This document shows, in pieces, positions 23,805-31,694 of a DNA stretch of 31,694 bases. Numbering within the stretch: position 1 is the stretch's first letter; every line of letters begins with the position of its first letter. This stretch comes from Lachnospiraceae bacterium UBA3732 (GTDB lineage: Bacteria; Bacillota; Clostridia; Lachnospirales; Lachnospiraceae): assembly GCA_002372545.1 (NCBI GenBank), contig DFHD01000075.1, forward strand, positions 1 through 31,694. The letters are read 5' to 3'. The position numbers were made by a program, and so were the translations under genes. The notes below the pieces were generated by a model that was not told the origin of the DNA, made no database searches, and saw nothing but the letters and a program-made list of their open reading frames with translations.

Positions 23805-23848
23805 GCAGCCGGCTGCATATATTTATTCAGCCGGTCTTAAAACACCGG
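23805..23848 (-). other. Overlapping alternative hairpins upstream of mrp
   Basis: In the 102-bp gap between the SPFH gene and mrp the minus strand contains a CCGGT/ACCGG hairpin (23831-23848) and a CCGGCTG/CAGCCGG hairpin (23809-23834). They share the ACCGG segment and so cannot form together. A 12-bp perfect palindrome, GCAGCCGGCTGC, is at 23805-23816. No T run follows. They may belong to the 3' end of the upstream operon or to an mrp leader. Confidence 0.45.
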
Positions 23849-23866
23849 ATTTCCGTATCATACTAC

Positions 23867-24895
23867 TTATGCGAGTTTTTGTCCACAATTTCCGCAGAAA
23901 TTTGCACCGTTTGTTGCTGCACCGCAGTTAGGACAGAAGTTCGGAATCTGTCCGCCGCCAGCCTGCGGCTGCATCTGCGGGGTCTGCTGCATGCCCTGCG
24001 GCTGCATCTGGGGAGCCTGCTGGCCGTAACCCTGCTGCATCTGCTGCTGACCCATATTCATGGAGCCCATCATCTGGTTGGCCATGTTCATGCCCATCAT
24101 CATTTCCGCCATGTTGCTCATGGTGGAATTGCCTCCGTTCAGCTTACCGCTGGACATAGCGTTAACCATGGATACCTGGGAATACTTATTTACGTCGCCA
24201 ACCATAGCGGTTGCTGCATTCTGGTTGATGGCCTGCTGGATCTCTTCGGGATAGTTAAAGCTCTGTACAGAGAAGCCGGTGATGGAGATTCCGTCCTTGG
24301 AGGTTTCCATATCCAGATCCTCACGGATGCCCCTCGAGATTTCCTCTGCATTTGCCTGCAGATTGAACATGTTCTTGCCTTCTTTGGAGATCCACTTCAT
24401 GAGAAGCTGGTTCAGCACAGTGGTGATACGGACCTTCAGATCCTCAACCAGATAGCTCTGCTTAATGCCTGCCACATTGTCGATCAGGGTTGTATAGTCC
24501 GTTACCTTGAAGTTGGCTGTACCGTTTGCACGGATCGGGATTCCGCCGGGCATACCCTCAGCCGGGATCAGTACAGGAGTCTTTGTTCCCCAGCCGATGG
24601 TGAACTGCTTTGTGTTCACGAAGAGCACCTCGGCACGCATGCCGCTGTTGAAGCCGAACTTGAAGCCCTTCAGTGTGGAAAGGAAGGGGATGATCTTGGA
24701 TTCAATATCGAATTCACCCTCATCCTTAAAGACACCCTCGATCTTGCCGTTGTACAGGAAGATCGCATCCTGGCCCGGACGAATGATCAGACGGGAACCC
24801 TTCTTGATCTCCTTATTGGTCCACTTCCAGAAGATCATGTCCTCACGCCACTCTTCCCACTCAACTACGTTTGCAAATTGATTTCTCAGTCCCAT
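23867..24895 (-). CDS. SPFH-domain protein with C-terminal zinc ribbon (YdjI-like)
   Basis: Soluble SPFH/band-7-type protein of 342 residues, similar in plan to Bacillus subtilis YdjI. The N-terminal part (FANVVEWEEWREDMIFWKW, then RLIIRPGQDAIFLYNGKIEG) leads into the SPFH domain, to about residue 230. A Met/Gln/Gly-rich linker follows (residues about 255-315, with repeated QMQPQ), then a final zinc ribbon, FCPNCG and FCGNCG. In B. subtilis YdjI works with YdjG and YdjH to anchor PspA at the membrane. PspA and both partner types are encoded just upstream here. GGAGGAGAAAAA precedes the ATG. Last gene of its operon. Confidence 0.9.
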   Translation of the reverse strand: MGLRNQFANVVEWEEWREDMIFWKWTNKEIKKGSRLIIRPGQDAIFLYNGKIEGVFKDEGEFDIESKIIPFLSTLKGFKFGFNSGMRAEVLFVNTKQFTIGWGTKTPVLIPAEGMPGGIPIRANGTANFKVTDYTTLIDNVAGIKQSYLVEDLKVRITTVLNQLLMKWISKEGKNMFNLQANAEEISRGIREDLDMETSKDGISITGFSVQSFNYPEEIQQAINQNAATAMVGDVNKYSQVSMVNAMSSGKLNGGNSTMSNMAEMMMGMNMANQMMGSMNMGQQQMQQGYGQQAPQMQPQGMQQTPQMQPQAGGGQIPNFCPNCGAATNGANFCGNCGQKLA

Positions 24896-24955
24896 TTTTT
24901 CTCCTCCGAATTTGTATTCTATTGTGATCGATTTTGATCCGTCTGTATCCTGCAG

Positions 24956-26215
24956 TTATTTATTGATCGTTCTGCGCGTTGTGGTGGTATGGGTGAAACG
25001 GTCATACCGCCGGACTATTCGCGACCTGGTTTCGTCCAGATAGGTCTTTGCCCCCACTGTCACCTTTCTTCCTGCCCCGCTGGCCTGGGGAAGAACTATG
25101 ATCAGGGCAGCCACAAGACCGATCACAGCAGCCGCAACCGGGTGAATCTTCAGATGAACGAAGGTACGCAGCAAAAACAGAATGGCAAAGATGATTGCCG
25201 TGATCACTGCGATATGCGCCGACACGATTCCCTTGGAGATTGGCGGATGACCGGAAATCTTACCGGTCTGTCCGTTCATGGCAAAGGAATAATCCTTATC
25301 CCTGTACTTCACATAATTGATCCACATGGGGAACAGGGTATAATGGGTTTCCATGCGCTTAATATCATAATGCTTCTCCACCCTGCTCTCATGATTATAG
25401 CCGGAGATTGTGGAGGAAATGTAATTATCCATATAATCCTCCACCCGTTTCTTTACCCGTGGGAAGACCTCACTCTCCTGATAATCGTACTTTTCCGCCT
25501 TATAACCGGAAAGGTAGGGAGCGGAAAACGGCTTCAGCTCACCATAATCATAGGGCTCCATGATATCCATCAGCTTATCATCCAGACGCTGGGATGCATC
25601 AGCCGGAATCTTTGCGTAGGTCAGATCCACCTCACGATAAACATCATAGTGGCTTTCCTCTGTGATCTCCTCATTGCCCTGGGTGTGCTTCTTTTCCTTT
25701 ACGCAGTCATACCGGGCGCTCCCCTGTCCGGCCACATCATAGATCCAGAAGGGGGCATAGAGTCCCTCCACATGCTTTACCTTCACCATGTTCCTGAACT
25801 CCGCGGGAGAAAACTTCAGCTTGGCCACCCATTCCTGGAACGCCTTATTGGCCTCCCGTTTTTCAATCTTAAAGGGAATGATATAATCCGGTCTCAGCGT
25901 TCCCGCCATCCTGTCTGTCAGGATCACAGGAGAACCGCAGAAGCTGCATTCCGTGGCAACAGTCTGGGCATCGGTCTGGATCTCGGCACCGCAGGACTGA
26001 CACTTATAGATATGCACCTGATCCGAATCGGTCATTACCGCCGTTCTCGGCGGAATATCCGCCATCTGCCGGACCTCTCCGTTTTGTTCAAAGCCCTCAA
26101 TCTGCTCCTCTCTTCCGCAGCCGCTGCACTTCAGGGTACCGCCTGCGGCATTAAATATCATATCCGCCCCGCAGGTGGGGCACTTATATTGCATTTCCAG
26201 CCTACCTTCCTGCAT
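24956..26215 (-). CDS. Zinc-ribbon membrane protein, YdjG-like copy 2
   Basis: The 419-residue protein has two N-terminal zinc ribbons (YKCPTCG with CSGCG, then YKCQSCG with CSFCG), a conserved middle region (DYIIPFKIEK, GLYAPFWIYDV, TLFPMWINYVKYRDKDY, NGQTGKISG) and two C-terminal membrane helices (about residues 335-385). The short basic Thr/Arg-rich tail lies outside the helices. This is the layout of B. subtilis YdjG, which together with YdjH and YdjI recruits PspA. The start at 26215 has AGGAGG, which overlaps the end of pspA. An ATG seven codons later is possible. It is homologous to the 523-aa protein encoded at 27758-29329. Confidence 0.87.
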   Translation of the reverse strand: MQEGRLEMQYKCPTCGADMIFNAAGGTLKCSGCGREEQIEGFEQNGEVRQMADIPPRTAVMTDSDQVHIYKCQSCGAEIQTDAQTVATECSFCGSPVILTDRMAGTLRPDYIIPFKIEKREANKAFQEWVAKLKFSPAEFRNMVKVKHVEGLYAPFWIYDVAGQGSARYDCVKEKKHTQGNEEITEESHYDVYREVDLTYAKIPADASQRLDDKLMDIMEPYDYGELKPFSAPYLSGYKAEKYDYQESEVFPRVKKRVEDYMDNYISSTISGYNHESRVEKHYDIKRMETHYTLFPMWINYVKYRDKDYSFAMNGQTGKISGHPPISKGIVSAHIAVITAIIFAILFLLRTFVHLKIHPVAAAVIGLVAALIIVLPQASGAGRKVTVGAKTYLDETRSRIVRRYDRFTHTTTTRRTINK

Positions 26216-26226
26216 GAATCAGCCTC

Positions 26227-26847
26227 CTATTCCTGTCCATCCATATCGTCATACTTTTTCGTCAGATCATCCAGATCAGACGAGCTTCCTCCCTGCAGTT
26301 CAATTTCCGCATTTACTCTGTCCAGCATGGCATTGGCTTTATCTTCCATTTTCTTCATATCCGCAGCGGGATCGTAGCCTGCCTGCTTCTGTCCCTTTTT
26401 CATGGCCTCCGCCATTTTCATCTTGCCTTCGATCTCATTCATTTTTTCCTGCAGAACAGTCAGGTCGGACCGCAGCTTTTCATTCATCTGGCTGAGCTCA
26501 TTCTTCTGCTTTTCGATCACCGCAAATTCATCCTGCAGCTTCTTCAGCTCTTCCTGCTTTACTGCCATGCGATCCTCATAGATTGCCGCATCCCCCGAAT
26601 TTCCCTCCTGCACGGCGCGGTCTCTGTAGCGGGTAAGCCTTTGCAGCTCAGCATCCGCATCGCTGACCATCCGTCTTTTCCGGCGGACATTCTCTTCAAG
26701 GGCAGCCGTTTCCGAACTTACATGCCCCAGATCATCGTTCAGCTTCGTCATATAATTCCGGATATCCTTCTCCGGATTATCGAATTTATCCGCTATGGCA
26801 TGGATATTGGCGGACATGATGTCCTTAAATCTTGTCAGTATTCCCAC
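26227..26847 (-). CDS. pspA: Phage shock protein A (PspA/IM30 family)
   Basis: Membrane-remodelling ESCRT-III-like coiled-coil protein of 206 residues. It begins MGILTRFKDIMSANIHAIADKFDNPEK, the PspA amphipathic helix 0 and helix 1. Long heptad-patterned helices follow (about residues 25-150), then a shorter C-terminal helix. It acts at the inner face of the membrane to stabilise damaged envelope. The start codon is GTG (26845-26847) with GAGGAGGTATAAAA upstream. It has its own promoter and is followed 11 bp later by a YdjG-like gene, so it heads the pspA-ydjG-ydjI part of the locus. Confidence 0.93.
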   Translation of the reverse strand: MGILTRFKDIMSANIHAIADKFDNPEKDIRNYMTKLNDDLGHVSSETAALEENVRRKRRMVSDADAELQRLTRYRDRAVQEGNSGDAAIYEDRMAVKQEELKKLQDEFAVIEKQKNELSQMNEKLRSDLTVLQEKMNEIEGKMKMAEAMKKGQKQAGYDPAADMKKMEDKANAMLDRVNAEIELQGGSSSDLDDLTKKYDDMDGQE

Positions 26848-26910
26848 TTTTATACCTCCTCACATGGCGGCTCTGAAGCTCATACCGCCTGACGCTTTGC
26901 TATGAAACGT

Positions 26911-26939
26911 ATTGTACCATAAAACCAACGGATTCACAA
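26911..26939 (-). promoter_or_regulatory. Promoter of pspA
   Basis: On the minus strand TTGTGA (26934-26939), 17-bp spacer, TACAAT (26911-26916) with extended -10 TGG. The leader is about 57 nt. In B. subtilis this operon is controlled by the ECF sigma factor SigW, but no TGAAAC/CGTA-type element is seen here. Confidence 0.75.
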
Positions 26940-26994
26940 GAAGCCGAGAGCCTTTCAGAAGCGTTTTGCCGCCCGGCAGCGGTGGCGGAGCCGG

Positions 26995-27765
26995 TCAGAA
27001 GCTGTGGCCGCCTCCGCCACCGCCTCCGCCTCCGCCGCCTCCGCCGCCTCCACCGCTGCTGCCGGAGCTCCTCGGGCTGTAAACTCTGGACTGACTCTCA
27101 AAGATCACATGAGGATTCTGCAGCTGCTGTCTGACGATGGCTCCGGAAAGAAGCTCGGCGTCGCTGGCTTTACGTTTAACGGATACACGGAAAACAATGA
27201 ACGCACTGATGAGCGCGGCAAGAAGCATGGCCAGAAGGGCGTTCCCTGCGTGCTTCATGGGCATCGGGATCCCGAAACCGCTGAGCACATCATACATCTG
27301 CTTAAAAGCTTTTTTCGCGCAGGTATAATATTCCTTATCCGTTGCATACTGATACACATTATCTGTAATGATATTGGCGTATGACGTGGACATTGTCTTA
27401 TATACAGGCTGTGTGCTGAAGATATATACCTTCCGGTTGCTCATATCTATAACAAACACAGTGGATTTGGCCGAGCTGCCGGCCAGATCATAGCAGCACC
27501 TCTTTGCATAGGATTCCGTATCTCCGGAATTGGAATTCGTGGTAAAAAAGCCTACGTTGGCATACTCGGTGATCCCCTTCATATCCTCCTGCAGGCTGAC
27601 AAGCTCCGAATCCTTAAGCAGATCCGCGTCATCACGGATCACCAGAGAATAACCGGTCTCCGTATTCTTCCAGTCCGCATCATCCGCTCTTACGCTAAAC
27701 GGAAGAAGCGTAAGAATAAGAAGGACGAGAGGCATAAAAATAAGCTTTTTATATCGTCTACGCAC
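26995..27765 (-). CDS. TPM-domain membrane protein with polyglycine tail (YdjH-like)
   Basis: The 256-residue protein has a signal peptide (residues 1-27), an extracytoplasmic TPM domain (about 38-162: GYSLVIRDDADLLKDSE, NVGFFTTNSNSG, STVFVIDMSNRKVYIFS), a membrane helix (about 175-195) and a cytoplasmic tail. The tail ends in 16 consecutive glycines followed by HSF, a common ending in TPM proteins. It resembles B. subtilis YdjH, the membrane partner of YdjG. The start is a GTG at 27763-27765 with GGGAGGTGATAACC upstream, overlapping the preceding stop by 8 nt. In-frame ATGs up to 27840 lie inside the upstream gene and lack a ribosome binding site. Confidence 0.88.
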   Translation of the reverse strand: MRRRYKKLIFMPLVLLILTLLPFSVRADDADWKNTETGYSLVIRDDADLLKDSELVSLQEDMKGITEYANVGFFTTNSNSGDTESYAKRCCYDLAGSSAKSTVFVIDMSNRKVYIFSTQPVYKTMSTSYANIITDNVYQYATDKEYYTCAKKAFKQMYDVLSGFGIPMPMKHAGNALLAMLLAALISAFIVFRVSVKRKASDAELLSGAIVRQQLQNPHVIFESQSRVYSPRSSGSSGGGGGGGGGGGGGGGGHSF

Positions 27766-29329
27766 GGTTATCACCTCCCTTATAGTTTGCAAACTGCGGG
27801 AGTTCCCGGGTGGCATAGATATTATGATACTGCATAACACTAATCATCATCAGCATGATCGCCGCAATGGCCGCCACCGACGCAAAGTAATAATAGGCAT
27901 CCTTCGCAGGGGAAATAAGCCATACCGCCAGCATGACGATAAAGGCAAAGAGTCCAAGGAAAATGCCCCAGACCGACCCCGTTGCCCGGAGTTTCTTCAC
28001 TTTCTTAAAGCTGCCCGAAAGAAGAAGGATTCCGATAATGGAAAGGACCGGAATGATAAAGGTGCGGGAAAGGGCATAGATCAGCGAACCGAAAACCATA
28101 AGTACAGGAACGGCAAACATCAGGATGGCCAGAACAGCCATAAAGCCGGAAGCATTACCGCTGCTCCTATGCACGACTCTCCTTCTTGCTTTTTCCCTTT
28201 TCCCCTCCGATGAGTGATCGTATACCGGAAATTCCTCGGTTTCCTTTTTCTTGATCATGGAAAGCTGCATTCTGAACATGGCCGCCGCCACGAGCGCAAG
28301 CAATGCGGCGATCGACATGACCACCTTGGGCACAAGGGTCAGAAAAGCCTCCAGAAGGAAAAAGATCGGCACCGCCAGAACGAGGGTTGCCAGAATATAT
28401 TTACCAATGGAGATCGGGATATCCGATACCACCTTTCCGGTCTGGCCGTTTACCGTGGCGTAGGCCACTCTGTCCCTCCTCCTGTAGGAAAGGAACCATA
28501 CCGGAAAAAGGGTCATGGTTGTTCCCTTTAATACAGCATGATATTTCGCGGGACTCTTCTTATCCGGATCCTTGAATACCGCGCCCGGAGGACCGTTTTT
28601 CTCAATATAGGCAAGACTTCCGGCAGCGGCGGTATCCTGCACCTGGTCCTCATAGGTCCGGCTGTCGACATCCTCCGTATCCGCATAATATCCGCAGAGA
28701 TAGGAGGGCGTAAAATCCACCATTTCCTTCACATCATAGGGGGCAAGCGCCTCACTGATGGTATCGGCAAAGGTGGATGAGGCGTCATGGGAAAGGCCGT
28801 TGTATTCGGCATGCAGATTGCCGTTAAAGGCATAATGATCGGTGATGATATAATCCCCTTTTCTATGGGATTTATCAAAATGAAAACGAAACGGTCCATG
28901 ATGAAGGATCTCATAGGACCAGTAAGGCATATAAATGCCCCGGAAGGAATCGACAAACTTAGGATCCCTGAGCTCCTTGGGTGCAAAGATCGAGCGCTTC
29001 ATTTTAGAAGCATAGAGTTCCTTGCACCTCTCCTTATTCACCTTAAAGGGAATAATGTATCTGGGGCGCTTCTCATTAACGATATGCTGGGAAAGCACGG
29101 TAGACGCACCGCAGTAGCTGCAGAAGGCGGCCGCCGTGGTATCCTGACTCATGATCTCGCCGCCGCACTGGGGACAATGAAAAACCATGGATGCGTAGGT
29201 TTCCGCAGCCGCATCCTCGGGCTTTTCCACCGCATACGGATCAAAGTCTGAGCTGCAGCTGGTACAGACAAGTCTCTGGCTGGGGATATCGAATCTCAGC
29301 TCCCCGCCGCAGTTATAACATTGATACAA
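27758..29329 (-). CDS. Zinc-ribbon polytopic membrane protein, YdjG-like copy 1
   Basis: The 523-residue protein is homologous to the 419-aa protein encoded at 24956-26215: zinc ribbons YQCYNCG with CTSCS and FHCPQCG with CSYCG, then RYIIPFKVNKE, GIYMPYWSYE, TLFPVWFLSYRRRD and NGQTGKVVS. It differs by a longer membrane part, with two helices near residues 320-365 and at least four more after residue 400. The start codon is TTG (29327-29329) with GGAGGTAGAGTAGCA upstream. No in-frame ATG is better placed. It follows the GH3 gene by 2 nt and overlaps the TPM gene by 8 nt, so these three are translationally linked. Confidence 0.85.
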   Translation of the reverse strand: MYQCYNCGGELRFDIPSQRLVCTSCSSDFDPYAVEKPEDAAAETYASMVFHCPQCGGEIMSQDTTAAAFCSYCGASTVLSQHIVNEKRPRYIIPFKVNKERCKELYASKMKRSIFAPKELRDPKFVDSFRGIYMPYWSYEILHHGPFRFHFDKSHRKGDYIITDHYAFNGNLHAEYNGLSHDASSTFADTISEALAPYDVKEMVDFTPSYLCGYYADTEDVDSRTYEDQVQDTAAAGSLAYIEKNGPPGAVFKDPDKKSPAKYHAVLKGTTMTLFPVWFLSYRRRDRVAYATVNGQTGKVVSDIPISIGKYILATLVLAVPIFFLLEAFLTLVPKVVMSIAALLALVAAAMFRMQLSMIKKKETEEFPVYDHSSEGKREKARRRVVHRSSGNASGFMAVLAILMFAVPVLMVFGSLIYALSRTFIIPVLSIIGILLLSGSFKKVKKLRATGSVWGIFLGLFAFIVMLAVWLISPAKDAYYYFASVAAIAAIMLMMISVMQYHNIYATRELPQFANYKGGDNRA

Positions 29330-29331
29330 TG

Positions 29332-30741
29332 CTACTCTACCTCCATCTGATCAAGGATTTCGTACTTCAGTTTCAGTATCCTGCGGAGGGATTCATCAAT
29401 CCTTTCCTCCGGGATCGTTCCATCCTTTACCGCTTCCAGAACGCCGTTATAACCATCCCGGAAATTATAAGGCTCAAGCAGGATATCCGCCCCTGCCTGA
29501 ATCGTCGCTACGCAGGCCTCTGCCGAGGAGTATTCCGCCGTGATCGCGCCCATGTTGAGGGCATCGGTGATCACTACGCCATCGTATCCCAGATCTCTTC
29601 TGAGAAGGCCGGAGATAACATCATAGGAAAGAGAGGCCGGAACGGTTTCACCGATCACATAGGGCAGGGAAATATGCCCCACCATGATCATCTTTGCATC
29701 ATCCTTTACGGCATCCGCAAAGGGGATCAGCTCGCAGGCCTCCATTTCCTCCAGAGACTTATCCGTATATGCATAGCCCTTATGACTGTCTCCCGCTGTC
29801 GCGCCATGTCCCGGAAAATGCTTATAGCAGCTGATCACACCCTGCTCCATCAGTCCGCGGGAGAATGCTCTGCACATCGAAGATACCAGTGCCGGATCCG
29901 ACCCGAAGGATCTGACGCCGATCACCTGGTTATCCGGATTGGAAAGCACATCCGCAACAGGGGCAAAATCCAGATTAAAGCCGTAATCCCGGAGATATCC
30001 GCCTACATAAGAGCCGGCCTCATAGGCCTTTTGGGCATCTCCTGTTTCTCCGATATCCCACATGTTGCCTACATTGCTGACGCGCAGATTTCCGTTTCCC
30101 GCAACCCTGGCAACCGTACCGCCCTCCTCATCTGTCGCGATAAACATGGGGAGCCCGATCCTTTCCAGAGAAAAGCTCTGCAGATTGGCGTTCATATTCT
30201 GGATCTGCGGCACATTATCCAGGTTATGTCCCATCATGATAAGACCGCTGATGGGGTATTCGTTAAAGGTTTCCTGTGTAGCAGGGCCGGCCACATTAAA
30301 GCCGTAAAATTCCATAAAGGAATCGGGCGTTACCAGAAAGAGCTGAGCAACCTTTTCTTCCAATGTCAGTTTCCGGATGCAGTCTTCTATCCTGGCATCT
30401 TCCTTTATTTCAGTGGCACCCTCTGTCTCCACCCCTGTCTCTGCTTCAGTTTCCGGTATCTCTTCCGTTTCGCTTTCCGCTTCCGCCCGTTTTTCATCTC
30501 CGCTGTTTTCACCGGAAGAAGCCTGCTCCTCCGACGGCGTATCACTACCGGAGCTCTCCGATATATCTTCTGCGGTAATCCCTGACTCACTGGCGGCGGT
30601 ATTCGCTCTTTCCGCCTCCTTCGAGCCGGTCTTTTTTCTTCCTATCGTGAAAATACCGATCTCCGCCAGAACAAGGCAGATCATCATGGAAAGGAAAAGA
30701 ATGAGATATTTCGCCTTTTTATTTTTCCTGTTAGTTTTCAT
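29332..30741 (-). CDS. Membrane-anchored GH3 beta-N-acetylhexosaminidase (NagZ-like)
   Basis: Predicted to remove N-acetylglucosamine from cell-wall fragments or related glycans on the outer side of the membrane. An N-terminal signal anchor lies at residues 11-34. An acidic Ser/Glu/Thr-rich linker runs to about residue 115, and the GH3 TIM-barrel domain follows. The NagZ-type signatures are clear: DEEGGTVARV (204-213), KHFPGHG (307-313) with DSH (318-320) as general acid region, and the nucleophile D393 in VVITDALNMGAI. The C-terminal GH3 sandwich domain is absent, as in NagZ. The ATG at 30741 overlaps the upstream stop. A TTG two codons earlier has a better-spaced AGGG and is possible. Confidence 0.9.
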   Translation of the reverse strand: MKTNRKNKKAKYLILFLSMMICLVLAEIGIFTIGRKKTGSKEAERANTAASESGITAEDISESSGSDTPSEEQASSGENSGDEKRAEAESETEEIPETEAETGVETEGATEIKEDARIEDCIRKLTLEEKVAQLFLVTPDSFMEFYGFNVAGPATQETFNEYPISGLIMMGHNLDNVPQIQNMNANLQSFSLERIGLPMFIATDEEGGTVARVAGNGNLRVSNVGNMWDIGETGDAQKAYEAGSYVGGYLRDYGFNLDFAPVADVLSNPDNQVIGVRSFGSDPALVSSMCRAFSRGLMEQGVISCYKHFPGHGATAGDSHKGYAYTDKSLEEMEACELIPFADAVKDDAKMIMVGHISLPYVIGETVPASLSYDVISGLLRRDLGYDGVVITDALNMGAITAEYSSAEACVATIQAGADILLEPYNFRDGYNGVLEAVKDGTIPEERIDESLRRILKLKYEILDQMEVE

Positions 30742-31694
30742 ATTCAATAATATACCCTATCCTTCCGGAAAATCCGGATACTACCGAAAGAATATCCGCC
30801 GGAACATCATTCCAGGTCCAGCGTGACACTCTGTCCACATAAAGGATATCCATTTTATCCTCAATGGTATCCCCATCCTTATAGCTGGGTTCGCCTTCCA
30901 GCCACTGGGAATATGCCCAGTAATTCGGACTGTTCAGGATCTCACCGTAGGTCTTATTGTTCTCATCCACCCAGAAATAATTCTTGGTACCGGCCTCCAG
31001 ACGTCCGCCGATATAAAACTGTTTTCCTTCTTTACCCTCTTTTTTGATCTGGGCAATAATGGCGTCCTGCTCCTCCTGGCTGTTGATATGCACAAGGTAG
31101 CCGCCTTTATCCTTCGCCGCCTGGAAGGCCTGATCCCAGGTTACATCCTGCACAACCAGCTCATACCGGTGCACACCGCCCTCCTTCACATCATAGGGTG
31201 CCTCGGTTGCGGCCTCTGTCGTTGCCGCAGTCGTTGCCTCGGTTTTGGCTTCCGTTGTGGTCATCTCCGTTTCGGCCTCAGTTTCCGCTGTCGTCTTCTC
31301 TTCTGTCAGCGTATACCCCTCTGCTTCTTCCGAAGTCGGCTCCAGTCCCTGACCGGTTGATGTACCATTTCCTGCAGCTTCCTGTTTTCCCGGATCAGTG
31401 CTGCCGCCGTCCTTATCGCCGAAGATCACATAGATCAGAAAGCCAAGGGCAGCAAAAAAGATCATGCCCAGAATAATAATGGCTGTGTACATGCCGCTCC
31501 ACTTCTTCTTTGCAGGCACGGGCGCACCATTCATTCCATTAAAGTCCGGCGCATTCGGATAATCCTGCGGACCGGCGCCATTCGCGCCGTTAAAGCCGGG
31601 GGCTCCATTCATCCCGTTAAAGCCGGGCGCGCCATTCATCTCGTTGAAGCCGGGGGCTCCATTCATCCCGTTAAAGCCGGGCGCGCCATTCATC
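30731..31694 (-). CDS. C-type-lectin-like domain membrane protein, N-terminus cut by window edge
   Basis: At least 321 residues, with the start beyond the window. The visible part has an N-terminal cytoplasmic region with 9-residue repeats MNGAPGFNG, then a membrane helix (GMYTAIIILGMIFFAALGFLIYVIF), a Thr/Glu/Ala-rich extracellular linker (TTTEAKTEATTAATTEAATE), and a C-terminal C-type lectin fold. The lectin fold shows RYELVVQDVTWDQAFQAAKD, GGYLVHINSQEEQDAI, FYIGGR, FWVDENN, WLEGEPSY, WTWNDV and GYIIEYE. Such domains bind sugars or proteins. The classical calcium-binding motifs EPN/QPD are not evident, so sugar binding is uncertain. Its last 11 nt overlap the GH3 gene, suggesting joint expression at the cell surface. 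Confidence 0.85.
   Translation of the reverse strand, partial: MNGAPGFNGMNGAPGFNEMNGAPGFNGMNGAPGFNGANGAGPQDYPNAPDFNGMNGAPVPAKKKWSGMYTAIIILGMIFFAALGFLIYVIFGDKDGGSTDPGKQEAAGNGTSTGQGLEPTSEEAEGYTLTEEKTTAETEAETEMTTTEAKTEATTAATTEAATEAPYDVKEGGVHRYELVVQDVTWDQAFQAAKDKGGYLVHINSQEEQDAIIAQIKKEGKEGKQFYIGGRLEAGTKNYFWVDENNKTYGEILNSPNYWAYSQWLEGEPSYKDGDTIEDKMDILYVDRVSRWTWNDVPADILSVVSGFSGRIGYIIEYEN
31586..31693 (-). repeat. 27-bp coding repeat, at least four copies, running off the window
   Basis: Four tandem 27-bp units each encode MNGAPGFN plus Gly or Glu. Silent differences alternate between neighbouring units (GGCGCGCCC versus GGAGCCCCC), which makes a 54-bp higher-order period. Degenerate copies follow at about 31515-31585. 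The array probably varies in length by slippage or recombination. Confidence 0.9.

Noticed and set aside
31586..31693. Possible CRISPR or noncoding repeat array
   Set aside because: The 27-bp units are tandem without spacers and encode an in-frame nine-residue protein repeat.

Overview
The window looks like chromosomal DNA of an anaerobic Bacillota, most likely a Lachnospiraceae-type Clostridia. The evidence is strong GGAGG ribosome binding sites, sigma-A promoters of TTGACA/TATAAT type, a split topoisomerase IV pair, a YdjGHI/PspA-type envelope locus, and protein families such as the Cys-less PurF paralogue. The species assignment is inference. No tRNA, rRNA, CRISPR array or insertion sequence was found. 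Most genes are on the minus strand.

Layout. 1-7.8 kb is housekeeping: the 5' part of rpsO with promoter and structured leader, an acyl-CoA synthetase, parE and parC (transcribed parC then parE), and a membrane-anchored D-Ala-D-Ala carboxypeptidase. 7.8-18.3 kb holds the most unusual content: four minus-strand genes for large, charged, mostly helical proteins (1368, 309, 546 and 832 aa) that I cannot assign to a known pathway. The 1368-aa protein contains an AvrRpt2/papain-like cysteine protease domain. Its remainder shares a multi-part module with the 832-aa protein. The genes form three transcription units. Each unit has the same promoter: an 11-bp-period direct repeat of TTTGTTRC type placed exactly 11 bp upstream of a -10 box, with no recognisable -35. 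This points to one dedicated activator and a coordinated system. A small GNAT acetyltransferase gene on the plus strand sits inside the cluster.

18.3-23.8 kb holds a SulP/STAS anion transporter with an extra C-terminal domain, a VanZ-like membrane protein, RlmH, and a two-gene unit of an Mrp/NBP35 Fe-S carrier ATPase followed by a PurF paralogue. That paralogue has lost its glutaminase nucleophile but keeps its PRPP motif and Fe-S ligands.

23.9-31.7 kb is an envelope-stress and cell-surface locus read leftwards: a C-type-lectin-like membrane protein (cut by the window end), a lipid-anchored or membrane-anchored GH3 hexosaminidase, a YdjG-like zinc-ribbon membrane protein, a TPM-domain protein (YdjH-like), then from its own promoter PspA, a second YdjG-like protein and an SPFH/zinc-ribbon protein (YdjI-like). 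In Bacillus subtilis the equivalent genes pspA-ydjGHI recruit PspA to the membrane. Here the YdjG component is duplicated and linked to wall-recycling and lectin-like genes.
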